A stretch of DNA of 64,000 bases from Hyphococcus sp. (GTDB lineage Bacteria; Pseudomonadota; Alphaproteobacteria; Caulobacterales; Parvularculaceae): the NCBI GenBank assembly GCA_028289605.1, contig JANQON010000005.1, forward strand, positions 124,001 through 188,000, written 5' to 3'. Of this stretch, positions 23,624 through 33,515 are shown piece by piece. Positions within the stretch are counted from its first letter, which is position 1; each line of letters opens with the position of its first letter. A model generated the notes under the pieces. That model saw only the letters and a list, made by a program, of their open reading frames with translations. It had not been told where the DNA came from and searched no databases. The position numbers and the translations under genes were made by a program.

Positions 23624-26401
23624 ATGGCCGCAAAATCCAAAACCGCAACCCGTCTCTACCTGGTCGATGGTTCAGCCTATATTTTTCGCGCCTATCATGC
23701 GCTGCCGCCTTTAACGCGAAAGTCAGACGGCATGCCCATCGGGGCGGTGTCCGGATTTTGCAACATGCTCTACAAGTTGTTGACGGATATGCAGGATGAG
23801 CACGATCCGAGCCACCTGGCGGTGATCTTCGACTATTCTGCGACGACGTTTCGCAACGAGATTTATTCCGAATACAAAGCAAACCGGCCGGAACCGCCGG
23901 AAGACTTGCGCCCCCAGTTCCCGCTTGTGCGCGATGCGACCCGCGCGTTCAACGTTCCTTGCATAGAGATGGAAGGATTTGAAGCGGACGACCTCATCGC
24001 CACCTACGCCAGAGACGTCGAGGCGCAAGGCGGAGAGACGGTCATCATCTCGTCGGACAAGGACCTGATGCAGCTCGTCTCGGACAAGGTCTCCATGTTC
24101 GACACGATGAAAAACAAGAGGATCGGCCCCGATGAGGTCGTAGAGAAATTCGGTCTCGGTCCGGAGCATGTCATCGATATTCAGGCGCTCGCCGGGGACT
24201 CAACGGACAATGTGCCGGGCGTGCCGGGCATCGGCGTCAAAACCGCTGCCCAATTGATCGAGGCGTATGGCGATCTCGAAACCCTGCTGGAGCGGGCTGA
24301 AGAGATCAAACAGAAAAAACGCCGTGAAAACCTCATCGAATTCGCCGACCAGGCGCGCCTATCGAAAGAGCTCGTGACCCTGAAAACCGACGTGGTGGTC
24401 GAGGAAAGCGTTGATGCGTTTGAGATGCGCGAGATCGACGCCGATAAGTTGCTCTCTTTCTTGCGCGAGATGGAGTTCAACACGCTAACCCGGCGGGTTG
24501 AGGCCGACCTGGGCGTAACCTCCGCAGCGCCGTCAGCGCCCGCCGCTGCGGGAGCGACGGATGCGGCGGCGTATGACGTCGTCTTCGATGAAAAGGCGCT
24601 GCAGGATTGGATCGCCAAGGCCCATGAGCGCGGTCTGGTGGCTGTCGACACGGAAACGGACAGTCTCAACGCGTGTCGCGCAAATCTTGTCGGCGTGTCC
24701 TTGTCAACGGCGGCCGGCAATGGTTGCTATATTCCGCTGGGGCACGGCGCAGGCGATCTTGCTACGGACGATTCCCAAGTCGGCAAGCAAATGCCGATCG
24801 CAAAAGCAATCAAGCTGTTAAAGCCGCTTCTGGAAGACCCGGCGGTAATGAAAATTGGCCAAAACCTGAAATATGACTGTGTCGTGCTTGCGCGGTACGG
24901 CGTCGCGGTTTCGCCATTCGACGACACCATGCTCATGTCCTACGCACTCGACTGCGGCAAGGGCCAGCACAATATGGACGAACTCGCCAAGCGGCATCTC
25001 GACTACCAGACGATTAAGTTCGCCGATATTGCGGGTACGGGAAAGAAAGCCAAAACTTTCGACCAGATCGAGATCAAGGAAGCGGCGAAATACGCCGCCG
25101 AAGACGCGGACATCACCTTCCGGCTCTATGAAGTCCTGAAGCCGCGTCTCGCCGCCGAAGGCAAAGCGACGGTGTATGAAACACTGGAACGCCCGCTGGC
25201 GCCGGTGATTGCGGATATGGAGCGCGCGGGCGTCAAAGTGAACGCCGGCGTTCTCTCCAAACTCTCCGGCGATTTTGCCCAGCGCATGGCCGCCGCCGAG
25301 GCAGAAGCCTATGAACTCGCCGGCGAGGATTTCAATCTCGGCTCGCCGAAGCAAATCTCCGAAATCCTGTTCGGTAAGCTCGGCCTGCCCGGCGGGCGCA
25401 AGACCGCGAAGGGCGCCTGGTCGACAAAAGCCGATATTCTGGAAGAGCTGGCTGTCGAAGGACACCCGCTTCCCCGCGTCATTTTGGATTGGCGGGGTCT
25501 TTCCAAACTCAAAAGCACGTATACAGATTCTCTCCCCGGCGAGATCAATGAGGAAACCGGCCGAGTGCATACGTCTTATGCGCTGGCGTCAACCACGACG
25601 GGACGGCTCTCGTCAAACGATCCCAATCTGCAAAATATCCCCGTACGAACCGAAGACGGGCGCAAGATCCGCACCGCATTCGTGCCCGAAAAAGGCAATG
25701 TTCTCATCTCCGCCGACTACAGCCAGATCGAGCTGCGTCTGCTCGCCCACATCGCCGATCTTGCGAGCATGAAACAGGCGTTTGCGGATGGGGTCGACAT
25801 CCACGCCATGACGGCGTCGGAAATGTTCGGCACGCCGGTCAAAGGCATGGACCCGATGGTGCGCCGCCGGGCGAAGGCGATCAACTTCGGCATCATCTAC
25901 GGCATTTCCGCCTTCGGCCTCGCCAATCAGCTTGGAATTTCCCGTAGCGAGGCGAAAGACTATATCGACAGCTATTTCGAGAAGTTTCCAGGAATTCGTC
26001 AGTATATGGATGACACGAAAGCTTTCGCAAAAGCTCATGGATATGTGGAAACCGTTTTCGGCCGACGCACCTATGTCGGCGGGATCAACGACAAGAACCC
26101 GGCCATGCGCGGTTACGCCGAACGCCAGGCGATCAACGCGCCAATCCAGGGCTCGGCGGCTGATGTCATCCGGCGCGCGATGATCCGGATGCCGGCGGCG
26201 CTGAAGCGCAAAAAGCTCGCCGCCCAGATGCTGTTGCAGGTTCACGACGAACTCATTTTCGAAGCGCCGAAGAGCGAGGCCGAAGAGACGTGCGCCATCG
26301 TCACGGACGTCATGATGGGGGCGCCGGCGCCGGCGGCGCATTTGACGGTGCCGCTTGATGTTGAGGCGCGCGCCGGCAGGAATTGGGACGAAGTCCACTA
26401 G
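23624..26401 (+). CDS. polA: DNA polymerase I
   Basis: Repair and Okazaki-fragment polymerase of 925 residues from the ATG at 23624 (MAAKSKTATRLYLVDGS). All three domains are complete: the 5'-3' exonuclease (about 1-300), the proofreading 3'-5' exonuclease (DTETDSLN at its first motif) and the polymerase with motif A DYSQIELRLLAH, motif B RRRAKAINFGIIYG and motif C QVHDELI. A GTG at 23588 gives an extra 12 residues without family similarity. A single-gene unit. Confidence 0.96.
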   Translation: MAAKSKTATRLYLVDGSAYIFRAYHALPPLTRKSDGMPIGAVSGFCNMLYKLLTDMQDEHDPSHLAVIFDYSATTFRNEIYSEYKANRPEPPEDLRPQFPLVRDATRAFNVPCIEMEGFEADDLIATYARDVEAQGGETVIISSDKDLMQLVSDKVSMFDTMKNKRIGPDEVVEKFGLGPEHVIDIQALAGDSTDNVPGVPGIGVKTAAQLIEAYGDLETLLERAEEIKQKKRRENLIEFADQARLSKELVTLKTDVVVEESVDAFEMREIDADKLLSFLREMEFNTLTRRVEADLGVTSAAPSAPAAAGATDAAAYDVVFDEKALQDWIAKAHERGLVAVDTETDSLNACRANLVGVSLSTAAGNGCYIPLGHGAGDLATDDSQVGKQMPIAKAIKLLKPLLEDPAVMKIGQNLKYDCVVLARYGVAVSPFDDTMLMSYALDCGKGQHNMDELAKRHLDYQTIKFADIAGTGKKAKTFDQIEIKEAAKYAAEDADITFRLYEVLKPRLAAEGKATVYETLERPLAPVIADMERAGVKVNAGVLSKLSGDFAQRMAAAEAEAYELAGEDFNLGSPKQISEILFGKLGLPGGRKTAKGAWSTKADILEELAVEGHPLPRVILDWRGLSKLKSTYTDSLPGEINEETGRVHTSYALASTTTGRLSSNDPNLQNIPVRTEDGRKIRTAFVPEKGNVLISADYSQIELRLLAHIADLASMKQAFADGVDIHAMTASEMFGTPVKGMDPMVRRRAKAINFGIIYGISAFGLANQLGISRSEAKDYIDSYFEKFPGIRQYMDDTKAFAKAHGYVETVFGRRTYVGGINDKNPAMRGYAERQAINAPIQGSAADVIRRAMIRMPAALKRKKLAAQMLLQVHDELIFEAPKSEAEETCAIVTDVMMGAPAPAAHLTVPLDVEARAGRNWDEVH

Positions 26402-26442
26402 CGAAAAAGGCGCGGATCAGCGGCGCCGCGAGGTCTTTCAGA

Positions 26443-26655
26443 TTACTGTGAAAAAGAGGCCGTGCGGGTCGCCGGTCCGGCTTGAAGCGCCCGGTCGATG
26501 TCGGCGACTGTCAGGGACGGCGTTTCCAGCGCCGGCGACAGACCGACAGGCGCAGCACCGACAACAGCGGCGTCTCGACTGGGTTGTTCCTCCGGCCAGG
26601 ACAGGATCCCCAGTCCGAGAACCGCCAGAAAGAACAGCACTGACTCAAACTTCAC
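26443..26655 (-). CDS. Small membrane-anchored protein downstream of motB
   Basis: A 70-residue open frame starting with GTG behind GGGGGA. One N-terminal membrane helix (FESVLFFLAVLGLGILSW) is followed by a short polar, probably periplasmic, tail. No family recognised. It sits 103 bases after motB on the same strand and converges on polA. It may be a motor-associated protein or simply a small orphan; coding is plausible rather than certain. Confidence 0.45.
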   Translation of the reverse strand: MKFESVLFFLAVLGLGILSWPEEQPSRDAAVVGAAPVGLSPALETPSLTVADIDRALQAGPATRTASFSQ

Positions 26656-26758
26656 GTCGATCCCCCAAAACTCACGCGCGCCGGACCGAAACGCCGACGC
26701 TGACCAACGCTCTTCGCATATGCAAAAAATGTGTCATTGTCATTACGGTGGGGAAAAA

Positions 26759-27592
26759 TCACAGGGATCTTTCAGGGGGTAAGAGCGGCGCTGCTTTTTC
26801 CAGCCGGATCTCAATCCGGCGATTGCCGGCTGCATAGGGGTCCTCCGGGGTCAAAGGCGAAGCGGCGCCCCGGCCCGTTACGGCGGCGATACGATTTTTC
26901 GGAAACCCTGCCCTTTCCATGATCTCGCGGGCCGCATTGGCGCGCGCCGCCGTCAGTTCAAAGGGAGAGTAGGAGCCGGCGCCCGACGCGTCGGCGTGGC
27001 CGTCGATCAGGATCCGGTTCGGCAGCGGTGTCAGGATCGGGGCCAGCGTTTCCAGTAGGGCCTGGCCGCGCGGCGTCGGGCGCGCGGCGCCCAGGGCGAA
27101 CATCGGCGCGCCCTCCTCATCCACCAACAAGATCTGTAGTCCGTCCTCGTCCACCGACACGCGCATCGCTTCGGCGGCGTCCTTCAGGAGCGGATGGGTC
27201 AGGATCGCTTTCTCGAACGCCTCCTTGGTCGCCAGCAGCCGCCGGTGATCGGCGTTCGCGGCGTCATAAGCGCCGCGCACGCCGTCGTCGCCGGCGGCCG
27301 GCGCGGCGCTCGCCTGGTCTTCCAGGGCATTGGCCGCGGGCATGGCGCTGGGCGCAATATTGCCGGGCTGGCGTTTCTCCGGCGTCCCGTCGAGCTTGAT
27401 GTCCCCCGCATAGCGTCGTTGCTCTGCGACCCCGAACGCGTCGCGCATGGATCCTGCAACGACTTCCATCTTGACCTGGTCCTGAATCGAATAGGAAACG
27501 ATCAGTACAAAGAAGCAAACGAGAATCGTCATCAGATCCGCGTAGGTGACAATCCATCCGGCGGCGGGGCGTTTGGTACGGAATTTGGACAT
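26759..27592 (-). CDS. motB: Flagellar motor stator protein MotB (PomB-like)
   Basis: A 277-residue protein. One N-terminal membrane helix carries the ion-binding Asp in TYADLMTILVCFFVLIVSYS, followed by a linker (about 45-140). An OmpA-like peptidoglycan-binding domain (about 150-270) has the motif LIDGHADASG and TAARANAAREIM. The ATG at 27592 begins MSKFRTKRPA; the upstream open frame overlaps motA. The helix sequence is closer to the PomB pattern, so sodium coupling is possible, but this is inference. Confidence 0.9.
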   Translation of the reverse strand: MSKFRTKRPAAGWIVTYADLMTILVCFFVLIVSYSIQDQVKMEVVAGSMRDAFGVAEQRRYAGDIKLDGTPEKRQPGNIAPSAMPAANALEDQASAAPAAGDDGVRGAYDAANADHRRLLATKEAFEKAILTHPLLKDAAEAMRVSVDEDGLQILLVDEEGAPMFALGAARPTPRGQALLETLAPILTPLPNRILIDGHADASGAGSYSPFELTAARANAAREIMERAGFPKNRIAAVTGRGAASPLTPEDPYAAGNRRIEIRLEKAAPLLPPERSL

Positions 27593-27599
27593 GACAGGC

Positions 27600-28385
27600 C
27601 TATCCCGCGCCGGCGTAGGCGGACGCAAAAGACCCTCGCGCCTTTTCCGGCAGGTAGACAATCAACATGTCGGTGATCGCGTCGGGCGATTTGCGCTCGG
27701 CGACCTGACACAATCCGTCAATGATGAGCGACAGGTTCGTTTCCTGGGTCTCCAGCTTGATCGCCAGTTTGTCGGCAATGGGAAGGGCGAACGCATAGGC
27801 GACAAGCGCGCCGTAGAGCGTCGTCAGCAATGCAATCGCCATCGAGGGACCAATCGTGGACGGATCATCCATAGTCCACAGCATTTTTACGAGGCCGACG
27901 ATGGTGCCGATCATGCCGAAGGCCGGCGCCGCCTCGCCGATCGCGCGAAAGATTTTTTCACCGTCAACGAGCCGTTGAATTTCAAGATTGCGCTCCCTTG
28001 AGAGCTGTTCGCGCAAGTGGTCCACTGTTAACCCGTCAGCGATCATCTGTTTGCCGCGGGCGAGGAAAGCGTCGGACACCGGCGCCCGTTCAAGGCCCAT
28101 GGGCCCTTGGCGGCGCGCAATCTGGGCGAGGCCGCGCACTTCCTCGAGGAGTTCGCGCGCCGGGCGCTGATGATCGAGAAAGGCGATCCGCGCGCCGGTA
28201 TTGAGGGCCGCGAAGACTTCGCCGACGGGGAAGCGCAACACTGTCGCCGCCGCTGCGCCGCCGATAACGATGAGAAAACTGGGCGCATTAAAGAAAACCG
28301 CGACCGCGCCGCCCATGGCGATCGCAAGACCGATCACGAAGAAACCAGCAATGATGCCGCCGATGGTGGCGAAATCCATGCGCAT
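27600..28385 (-). CDS. motA: Flagellar motor stator protein MotA (PomA-like)
   Basis: A 261-residue protein with four membrane helices, two near the N-terminus (about 5-50) and two in the 150-205 region. The cytoplasmic loop of about 100 residues is charged and interacts with FliG in homologues. The conserved APAFGMIGTIVGLVKML and GPSMAIALLTTLYGAL motifs mark the TolQ/MotA fold. It lies 7 bases before motB, so both form an operon. Starts at 28385 and 28379 are both possible. Confidence 0.92.
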   Translation of the reverse strand: MRMDFATIGGIIAGFFVIGLAIAMGGAVAVFFNAPSFLIVIGGAAAATVLRFPVGEVFAALNTGARIAFLDHQRPARELLEEVRGLAQIARRQGPMGLERAPVSDAFLARGKQMIADGLTVDHLREQLSRERNLEIQRLVDGEKIFRAIGEAAPAFGMIGTIVGLVKMLWTMDDPSTIGPSMAIALLTTLYGALVAYAFALPIADKLAIKLETQETNLSLIIDGLCQVAERKSPDAITDMLIVYLPEKARGSFASAYAGAG

Positions 28386-28521
28386 AGAACGCGCCTCACA
28401 CTGTTACGCAACAGCCCGCAAGACTAGGCAATCGTCGTAAAGGCGGCGCTTCGGAATTGCCTAAAATGCAAACCGCTGGGCGATAAGGTCTTGTTAACGT
28501 CCGGGGGCCCTGCGGCCGCGG

Positions 28522-29796
28522 CTATGTTGATGGTTGCGCCGGTCCGGCCAGATGCGGGTCCGCCCGCGCGGCGCCCAGCGCAATGATCAGAATCGCGCGG
28601 ATCAGCCAACCGGCGCCTGCGGCGATGACCATCCCCGCCGCGCCGTAAAGCGCTTGAAGGAGAAATGCGCACATAACGAAACTAAGAGCGCCGATTGCGG
28701 CGGGCGTCATGACAAGGCTGAATTTTTTGTGCAGCATCAGCGTCTGCGCATAGCCTGACGGAGCGATCATCAATCCGGCGATGATGATCGCCGGTCCGAG
28801 TAAAGCGCCCGCGGCGGCGAAATCTTGGCCGAAAAGCGCAGTAAACAAGCTCGGGCCGAACAGAAATCCAATGGCGGCGCCGGGCGCAGCGAATCCGAGC
28901 GCGATGAAGGCGACGCTTGGCGCGTAAAGGGCGATGCGGTCGTCGCCGGCTGCTTTTGTGCGGCTCAGCACCGGCAACGCCGCCTGGAGAAGCGCCGATC
29001 CAGTCACCGCAAACAGCGACGTGATCTGCAGGCACAGCGCGACCTGGGCGAGGACGTCGAGTCGATCGCTCAGAAAGCGAGCCATCAGCACTGGACCGGC
29101 GGTCATGAATGCGCCTATGGCCGCAATGATCCCCAACTGCAGGCCGTCCCGGGCGAGGGAGCGAACAAAACCCGCATTCAGCGCAAAAGCGTCGGTTTTC
29201 GGTAACCGGCGCAGCATCCAGATCCCCAGCGCCGCTTCGACGCACCAGCTGATTGAATGCACCGCCAGCACGGCCAGCACGTCGGCGCCCATCGCCAGCA
29301 GCGACAGACCGATGACAACTTCAAGGACGCGGACGGCGACAGCCATCCGGAAATACGCGCCGACGCTTTCCATACCGACGAAGACGGACCGCACCAGACT
29401 TGCAACGCCGCGACCGACCAGCGCCGGCGCAGCGAGCAGCAACGCATTGCGCAATTGTCCGGGACCTTCGCTCAGAATGGCGAATGCCACGAGGCAAAGG
29501 AGCGCCAGTGTCAGCAATCCGCCGCGAAAAAACAGCGCGCTCGCTGCAAATCGCCTTGTCGTCGTCTTGTCCGCGCCGAGATGAATGGGGACTAGATTCT
29601 CGAGCCCAAATGACACGACGCCGATCGCCACTGCATAAGCTGACAGCGCGTAGGCCCACACGCCGTAGTTTTCAACGCCCAAAACGCGCGTTATCGCGAG
29701 GAGATATACAAACCGCAGGGCGACGTCGATCCACGTTGTTCCAACCAGCAGGCCGCCATTGCGAATGATCGACTTTATGCCGTTTCTGGCGCGCAA
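28522..29796 (-). CDS. Polysaccharide flippase (Wzx-like)
   Basis: Integral membrane protein of 424 residues with about 12-14 helices and the MVF/PST polysaccharide exporter N-terminal pattern (ARFVYLLAITRVLG-type helix, then ENYGVWAYALSAY). It would flip lipid-linked oligosaccharide units across the inner membrane. The start is a TTG at 29796 preceded by AAGGGAT; no ATG fits. It is divergent from the aminotransferase operon, with 126 bases between, and begins the polysaccharide region. Confidence 0.85.
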   Translation of the reverse strand: MRARNGIKSIIRNGGLLVGTTWIDVALRFVYLLAITRVLGVENYGVWAYALSAYAVAIGVVSFGLENLVPIHLGADKTTTRRFAASALFFRGGLLTLALLCLVAFAILSEGPGQLRNALLLAAPALVGRGVASLVRSVFVGMESVGAYFRMAVAVRVLEVVIGLSLLAMGADVLAVLAVHSISWCVEAALGIWMLRRLPKTDAFALNAGFVRSLARDGLQLGIIAAIGAFMTAGPVLMARFLSDRLDVLAQVALCLQITSLFAVTGSALLQAALPVLSRTKAAGDDRIALYAPSVAFIALGFAAPGAAIGFLFGPSLFTALFGQDFAAAGALLGPAIIIAGLMIAPSGYAQTLMLHKKFSLVMTPAAIGALSFVMCAFLLQALYGAAGMVIAAGAGWLIRAILIIALGAARADPHLAGPAQPST

Positions 29797-29922
29797 CGCT
29801 TGGATCCCTTTGGCGATTCCGAACTTACGATTTTGCTAACCAAATACATCTAAAACCCTATTCGGATATTAACGTTTGCGGGTCGCGCCGGTTCCCGATG
29901 CGCCGGGCGAGATTCTGGTTTC

Positions 29923-30999
29923 GTGATGGAAAAACTGCGGTTTATCGAGGCAAAAAGCCCAAACATGCAGCGGGTGACGGAGCTGCTTGCGATGTGCCGC
30001 GCCGAAAATTTCTGGGCGAACCGGGGTCCGCTCTACGCGCATCTCGCTGCTCTGTATCAGGAGCACGCCAATCTGCCGAAAAACGTCGCGATTACGCCGT
30101 GCGCCAATGGCGGGCTTGGGTTGGAGGCGCTCGCGCGGCTGCACGCCGTTGACGCGGGACGGCCGCTGCGCTGGGCCGTTTGCGCTTTCAGTTTCGCCAA
30201 TCTGGGACGCGGCTACTTCGCGGATGTTGAACTCGTTGATTGTGACGAACGGGGAATGCTCGACGTCGATGCGCTGGAGGCGCGCGCCGACCGCTTTGAC
30301 GGCGTTATCGTAACAAACGTATTCGGCTGCGCCGATGATTTCGCCCCGTATCGCGCATACGCCGAAGCGACCGGCAAACCGCTGCTCATCGACAACGCCG
30401 CCGGATTGCACTCGTCGATCCCGGACTGGCCATGGCAGAGTTTCAGCTTGCATCACACGAAGCCCTATGGATTTGGCGAAGGCGGACTGATGCTCACGCC
30501 CGCCAGGCGCGCTGACCATGCATACGCATTGATCGACTATGGCGCGTTGCCGAAACCGGTCCGCGCGCACTGGCTGAACAACGCCAAGATTTCCGATGTG
30601 GCGTGCGCCTTTCTGATCGACCGGTTGGAGCAGGTGGATCAATGGGCGCCGAAATACGTCGAACAGGCCGAACGCGTGACGTCGCTGGCGCGCGAAGCGG
30701 GATTTGAACCGCTCTTTCCGGATGCGCTGGAGCGCCCCGCCATGAGCCGCGCCTTTAAAGCGCCGGCGCCTGTCCCCGCACAGCGGGTGCAGGGAACGAC
30801 CCATATTTCCATCGGCAAGTACTATAAACCGCTCGGCGATTTGCCGCGCACAAAGGCGCTCTACGAAGTGCTGGTGAATATCCCAACGCATCCCGGCATG
30901 GCCCTTGTCGATGACGCGGCGGTGACGGCTGATCTCGCCTGGCTCAGCGGCGAAGCGAAAGATATCCCAGCAAATCAGTTCAAGCAGTCGCTGGCCTAG
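29923..30999 (+). CDS. DegT/DnrJ/EryC1 family aminotransferase-like protein
   Basis: PLP-fold protein of 358 residues, small for the family. The PLP-Lys region is recognisable as SLHHTKPYGFGEGG, and the cofactor-holding Asp lies in LLIDNAAGLHSS. Family members aminate nucleotide-linked keto-sugars. No matching sugar dehydratase is adjacent, so the substrate may come from elsewhere. GTG at 29923 or ATG at 29926 could start translation. It heads a plus-strand operon of FkbM, glycosyltransferase, methyltransferase, sulfotransferase, WbqC and a second glycosyltransferase. Confidence 0.8.
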   Translation: MMEKLRFIEAKSPNMQRVTELLAMCRAENFWANRGPLYAHLAALYQEHANLPKNVAITPCANGGLGLEALARLHAVDAGRPLRWAVCAFSFANLGRGYFADVELVDCDERGMLDVDALEARADRFDGVIVTNVFGCADDFAPYRAYAEATGKPLLIDNAAGLHSSIPDWPWQSFSLHHTKPYGFGEGGLMLTPARRADHAYALIDYGALPKPVRAHWLNNAKISDVACAFLIDRLEQVDQWAPKYVEQAERVTSLAREAGFEPLFPDALERPAMSRAFKAPAPVPAQRVQGTTHISIGKYYKPLGDLPRTKALYEVLVNIPTHPGMALVDDAAVTADLAWLSGEAKDIPANQFKQSLA

Positions 31000-31023
31000 C
31001 GTGCGACCGGGAGAGAGTTCTCA

Positions 31024-31758
31024 ATGACCATGATGCAACGCGTCGCGCGCCGACTATCGCGGCCGTTTTCCGGCGGCCGGGACAGCGCGCTGCGCACGGT
31101 TTTGTCGATTCTTCGCAATTCGGGCGCCGATCCGCAGTTCATTGTCGACGTCGGCGCAAACAGAGGCCAATGGACGCGGACATGTCTGAAGTATTTTCCG
31201 AATAGCCAATACTTATTGTTCGAACCGCAGGAAGCGTTGTTGCCTTTCAAAAAAGACCTGATGGCGATGCCGAATGTGGACGTCAGAAATGTCGGGCTTG
31301 GGCGCGCCGCCATGAAGGCGCAATTCACTATTCACGAACGCGACGACAGCCGGTCATTCTCCTTCTCGGAAGAAGAAGCCAAGGCGCGAGGGTTCGAGCA
31401 GGTCTCGCTGGAGATCGAAGCGCTCGACGATGTTTTGGAGCAAAATGGCTTGCCCGCGCCGGATTTCATCAAGTCCGATGCGGAAGGGTGGGACCTCGAG
31501 GTTCTCAACGGAGCGTCGCGCGCGCTTGAAACCGCAGAAGTGGTGTTTGTCGAAGCCGGCGCTTCTAACCGGCGAGTGAAGAACGATCTGCTCACCGTGC
31601 TTAACTACATGCACGAACGCGGATTCTCATTGTTCGATTTTTCCGACCTCAACCGACCATTTGAATCGAACCTGTTGTGGTTGGTTGAAGCAGCGTTTGT
31701 GCGCACCGGCGGCAAGCTCGATAACAGCTTTCGCGCGCTTCCCTTAACGCCGCGATAG
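31024..31758 (+). CDS. FkbM family methyltransferase
   Basis: SAM-dependent methyltransferase of 244 residues. Motif I is FIVDVGANRGQWT (about residues 40-52). Other family blocks include LFEPQEALL, the KSDAEGWDLEVLNGA core and EAGASN. FkbM enzymes O-methylate sugars or related groups. It lies 24 bases after the aminotransferase and probably decorates the same polysaccharide. Confidence 0.88.
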   Translation: MTMMQRVARRLSRPFSGGRDSALRTVLSILRNSGADPQFIVDVGANRGQWTRTCLKYFPNSQYLLFEPQEALLPFKKDLMAMPNVDVRNVGLGRAAMKAQFTIHERDDSRSFSFSEEEAKARGFEQVSLEIEALDDVLEQNGLPAPDFIKSDAEGWDLEVLNGASRALETAEVVFVEAGASNRRVKNDLLTVLNYMHERGFSLFDFSDLNRPFESNLLWLVEAAFVRTGGKLDNSFRALPLTPR

Positions 31759-31774
31759 TTGAGGTTTCAGACTA

Positions 31775-32662
31775 GTGACGAATGGCGACATAACCATTTC
31801 GGACCACGCAGAACGGTCAACGCCCAGCGTTCAGGTCGTCGTCTACACGTACAATCAGGCGCATTACATTGCCGCAGCGCTGGATTCTGTCCTTGCGCAA
31901 AAGACAAGTTTCCCGTTTAAGATCCTCGTTCATGATGATGCGTCTACGGATGGAACGCGCGAAATCATTGAACGGTATCAACGCGACCACGCCGGCAGGA
32001 TTGACGCCGTTTTCCAGGCGGAGAATCAGTATCGTCAAGGTCGGCGAATTGTCCAAATCGTGTGGCCGAAGCTGTCGGCTGATTACGTCGCCTTTCTCGA
32101 CGGCGACGATCTTTGGACCGACTTCGGCAAGCTGCAGGCGCAATACGATTTCTTAAACAGGAACGACGAATGCGCTCTGTGCCACACTATGATCGACTAT
32201 TTTGATGATGCGCGAGCGGTCGTCTTCAAGCGCTACCCGCCTATTGATAGAAGACGGAAGCGTTACGGCGTCGAGGCCTTGGCGAATGGGAACTTTGTCC
32301 ACACATCGGCTGTGATGATCCGGCGGTCGGTGCTGCCTAATTTACCTGGCGACTTTGGGACCATCGGATACGGAGACTATGCGCTGGTATCCCTCGCCGC
32401 CCGCGGCGGATGGATCGGTCTTATCCGGAAACCTATGGCGATGTACCGAATTCACGATTCAAATTTATGGGTTGCCGCCGATCGCCGGGACCGTGAAAAG
32501 AAGACCGAAGCCGTTGAACGCTACATTCTAAAACAATTGACGTCGCAACAACGCAGCAAATGGATGCGCGCGAAAAGTTTCTCCGCGTCGGCGTTTGCAA
32601 GGCGTGTGCAACGGATCTGGCGTCGCATCGCGTCTTTTCGCTTTTTGAAAGAATCTGCATAG
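31775..32662 (+). CDS. Glycosyltransferase family 2
   Basis: GT-A transferase of 295 residues that starts with GTG. It shows VQVVVYTYNQAHYIAAALDS, the acidic motif HDDASTDGT and the DXD-like FLDGDDLW. The C-terminus is basic (RRVQRIWRRIASF) and may contact membranes. It follows FkbM by 16 bases. Sugar donor and acceptor cannot be read. Confidence 0.88.
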   Translation: MTNGDITISDHAERSTPSVQVVVYTYNQAHYIAAALDSVLAQKTSFPFKILVHDDASTDGTREIIERYQRDHAGRIDAVFQAENQYRQGRRIVQIVWPKLSADYVAFLDGDDLWTDFGKLQAQYDFLNRNDECALCHTMIDYFDDARAVVFKRYPPIDRRRKRYGVEALANGNFVHTSAVMIRRSVLPNLPGDFGTIGYGDYALVSLAARGGWIGLIRKPMAMYRIHDSNLWVAADRRDREKKTEAVERYILKQLTSQQRSKWMRAKSFSASAFARRVQRIWRRIASFRFLKESA

Positions 32663-32794
32663 GTGATGTCGCGTGCGCCGAACAGCCGAGTTCGATGATG
32701 GGTCGCTTCCGAGCAGGCCGGGACAAGCGCGCGAAGGATGGAGTTATGGCGCATGCAGCCTGCGGTTCGGCGCATATAAAAAAGTGAAAGCGCA

Positions 32795-33502
32795 ATGACG
32801 AGTTTCAACTGGAAGGCATATTGGTCCGGGCGGCCGCCGCTTCAAGGCGGCGCCGAAGAAGCGTTGAAGCAGGTCGGCAAGACCCAGTTCGGGCGGCCGG
32901 TTTCCATCGCGCAAGTCGATCTGTTGGCTGACTATATTGCAGATCGCCTTGATCTCTCACAGGAAACAAGAGCGCTCGATCTCGGCTGCGGCAACGGTTT
33001 GGTCACGCATGCGCTTGCTGCAAGGGTAAGGGAGGTCATCGGCGTCGATTACTCTGCTTCTCTGCTGGAGAGCGCAAGATCAAACTTCTCCAGAGAAAAC
33101 ATCGCTTATCTGGAGGCCGATCTTGGCCGCATTGACCGCGCTAGGCTTCCCGTATCGGGCTTTAACGCGGCCTGGAGCATTGAGGTCATCCAAAATCTCG
33201 ATCCGGCCCTGCTCAGAAACCTCCTACGATGGCTTGCCGACACCTTGGCGCCGGACTTTCGGTTTCTGGCTAGCGGTGTTCCGGACATCAGTCGCATAAG
33301 AGCGTTTTACAATACCGACGAACGTTGGAAGCGGCATCAGGAAAACGCGGCGGCCGGTAAAGAACAAATGGGACGGTGGTGGCGCGCGGAAGAGCTGCTC
33401 GACGCCGCGTGCGACGCCGGGTTGAAGGCGACAGTCTGCGATCTGCCCAAGGACTATTACACGGCGCATTACCGATTCGATGTGTTGTTCTGGCGCGAAT
33501 GA
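32795..33502 (+). CDS. Class I SAM-dependent methyltransferase
   Basis: A 235-residue Rossmann methyltransferase with motif I LDLGCGNGLVTHAL (about residues 58-71) and the acidic loop IGVDYSASLLE. The 132 bases before it hold no credible gene. It sits within the polysaccharide operon, 13 bases ahead of the sulfotransferase. Its target could be a sugar or lipid carrier. Confidence 0.82.
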   Translation: MTSFNWKAYWSGRPPLQGGAEEALKQVGKTQFGRPVSIAQVDLLADYIADRLDLSQETRALDLGCGNGLVTHALAARVREVIGVDYSASLLESARSNFSRENIAYLEADLGRIDRARLPVSGFNAAWSIEVIQNLDPALLRNLLRWLADTLAPDFRFLASGVPDISRIRAFYNTDERWKRHQENAAAGKEQMGRWWRAEELLDAACDAGLKATVCDLPKDYYTAHYRFDVLFWRE

Positions 33503-33515
33503 TCGAGGTCTTCCT

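Noticed and set aside
32663-32794. 30-codon frame in the gap before the methyltransferase (start about 32696)
   Set aside because: Poor ribosome site and no similarity; not enough to call a gene.
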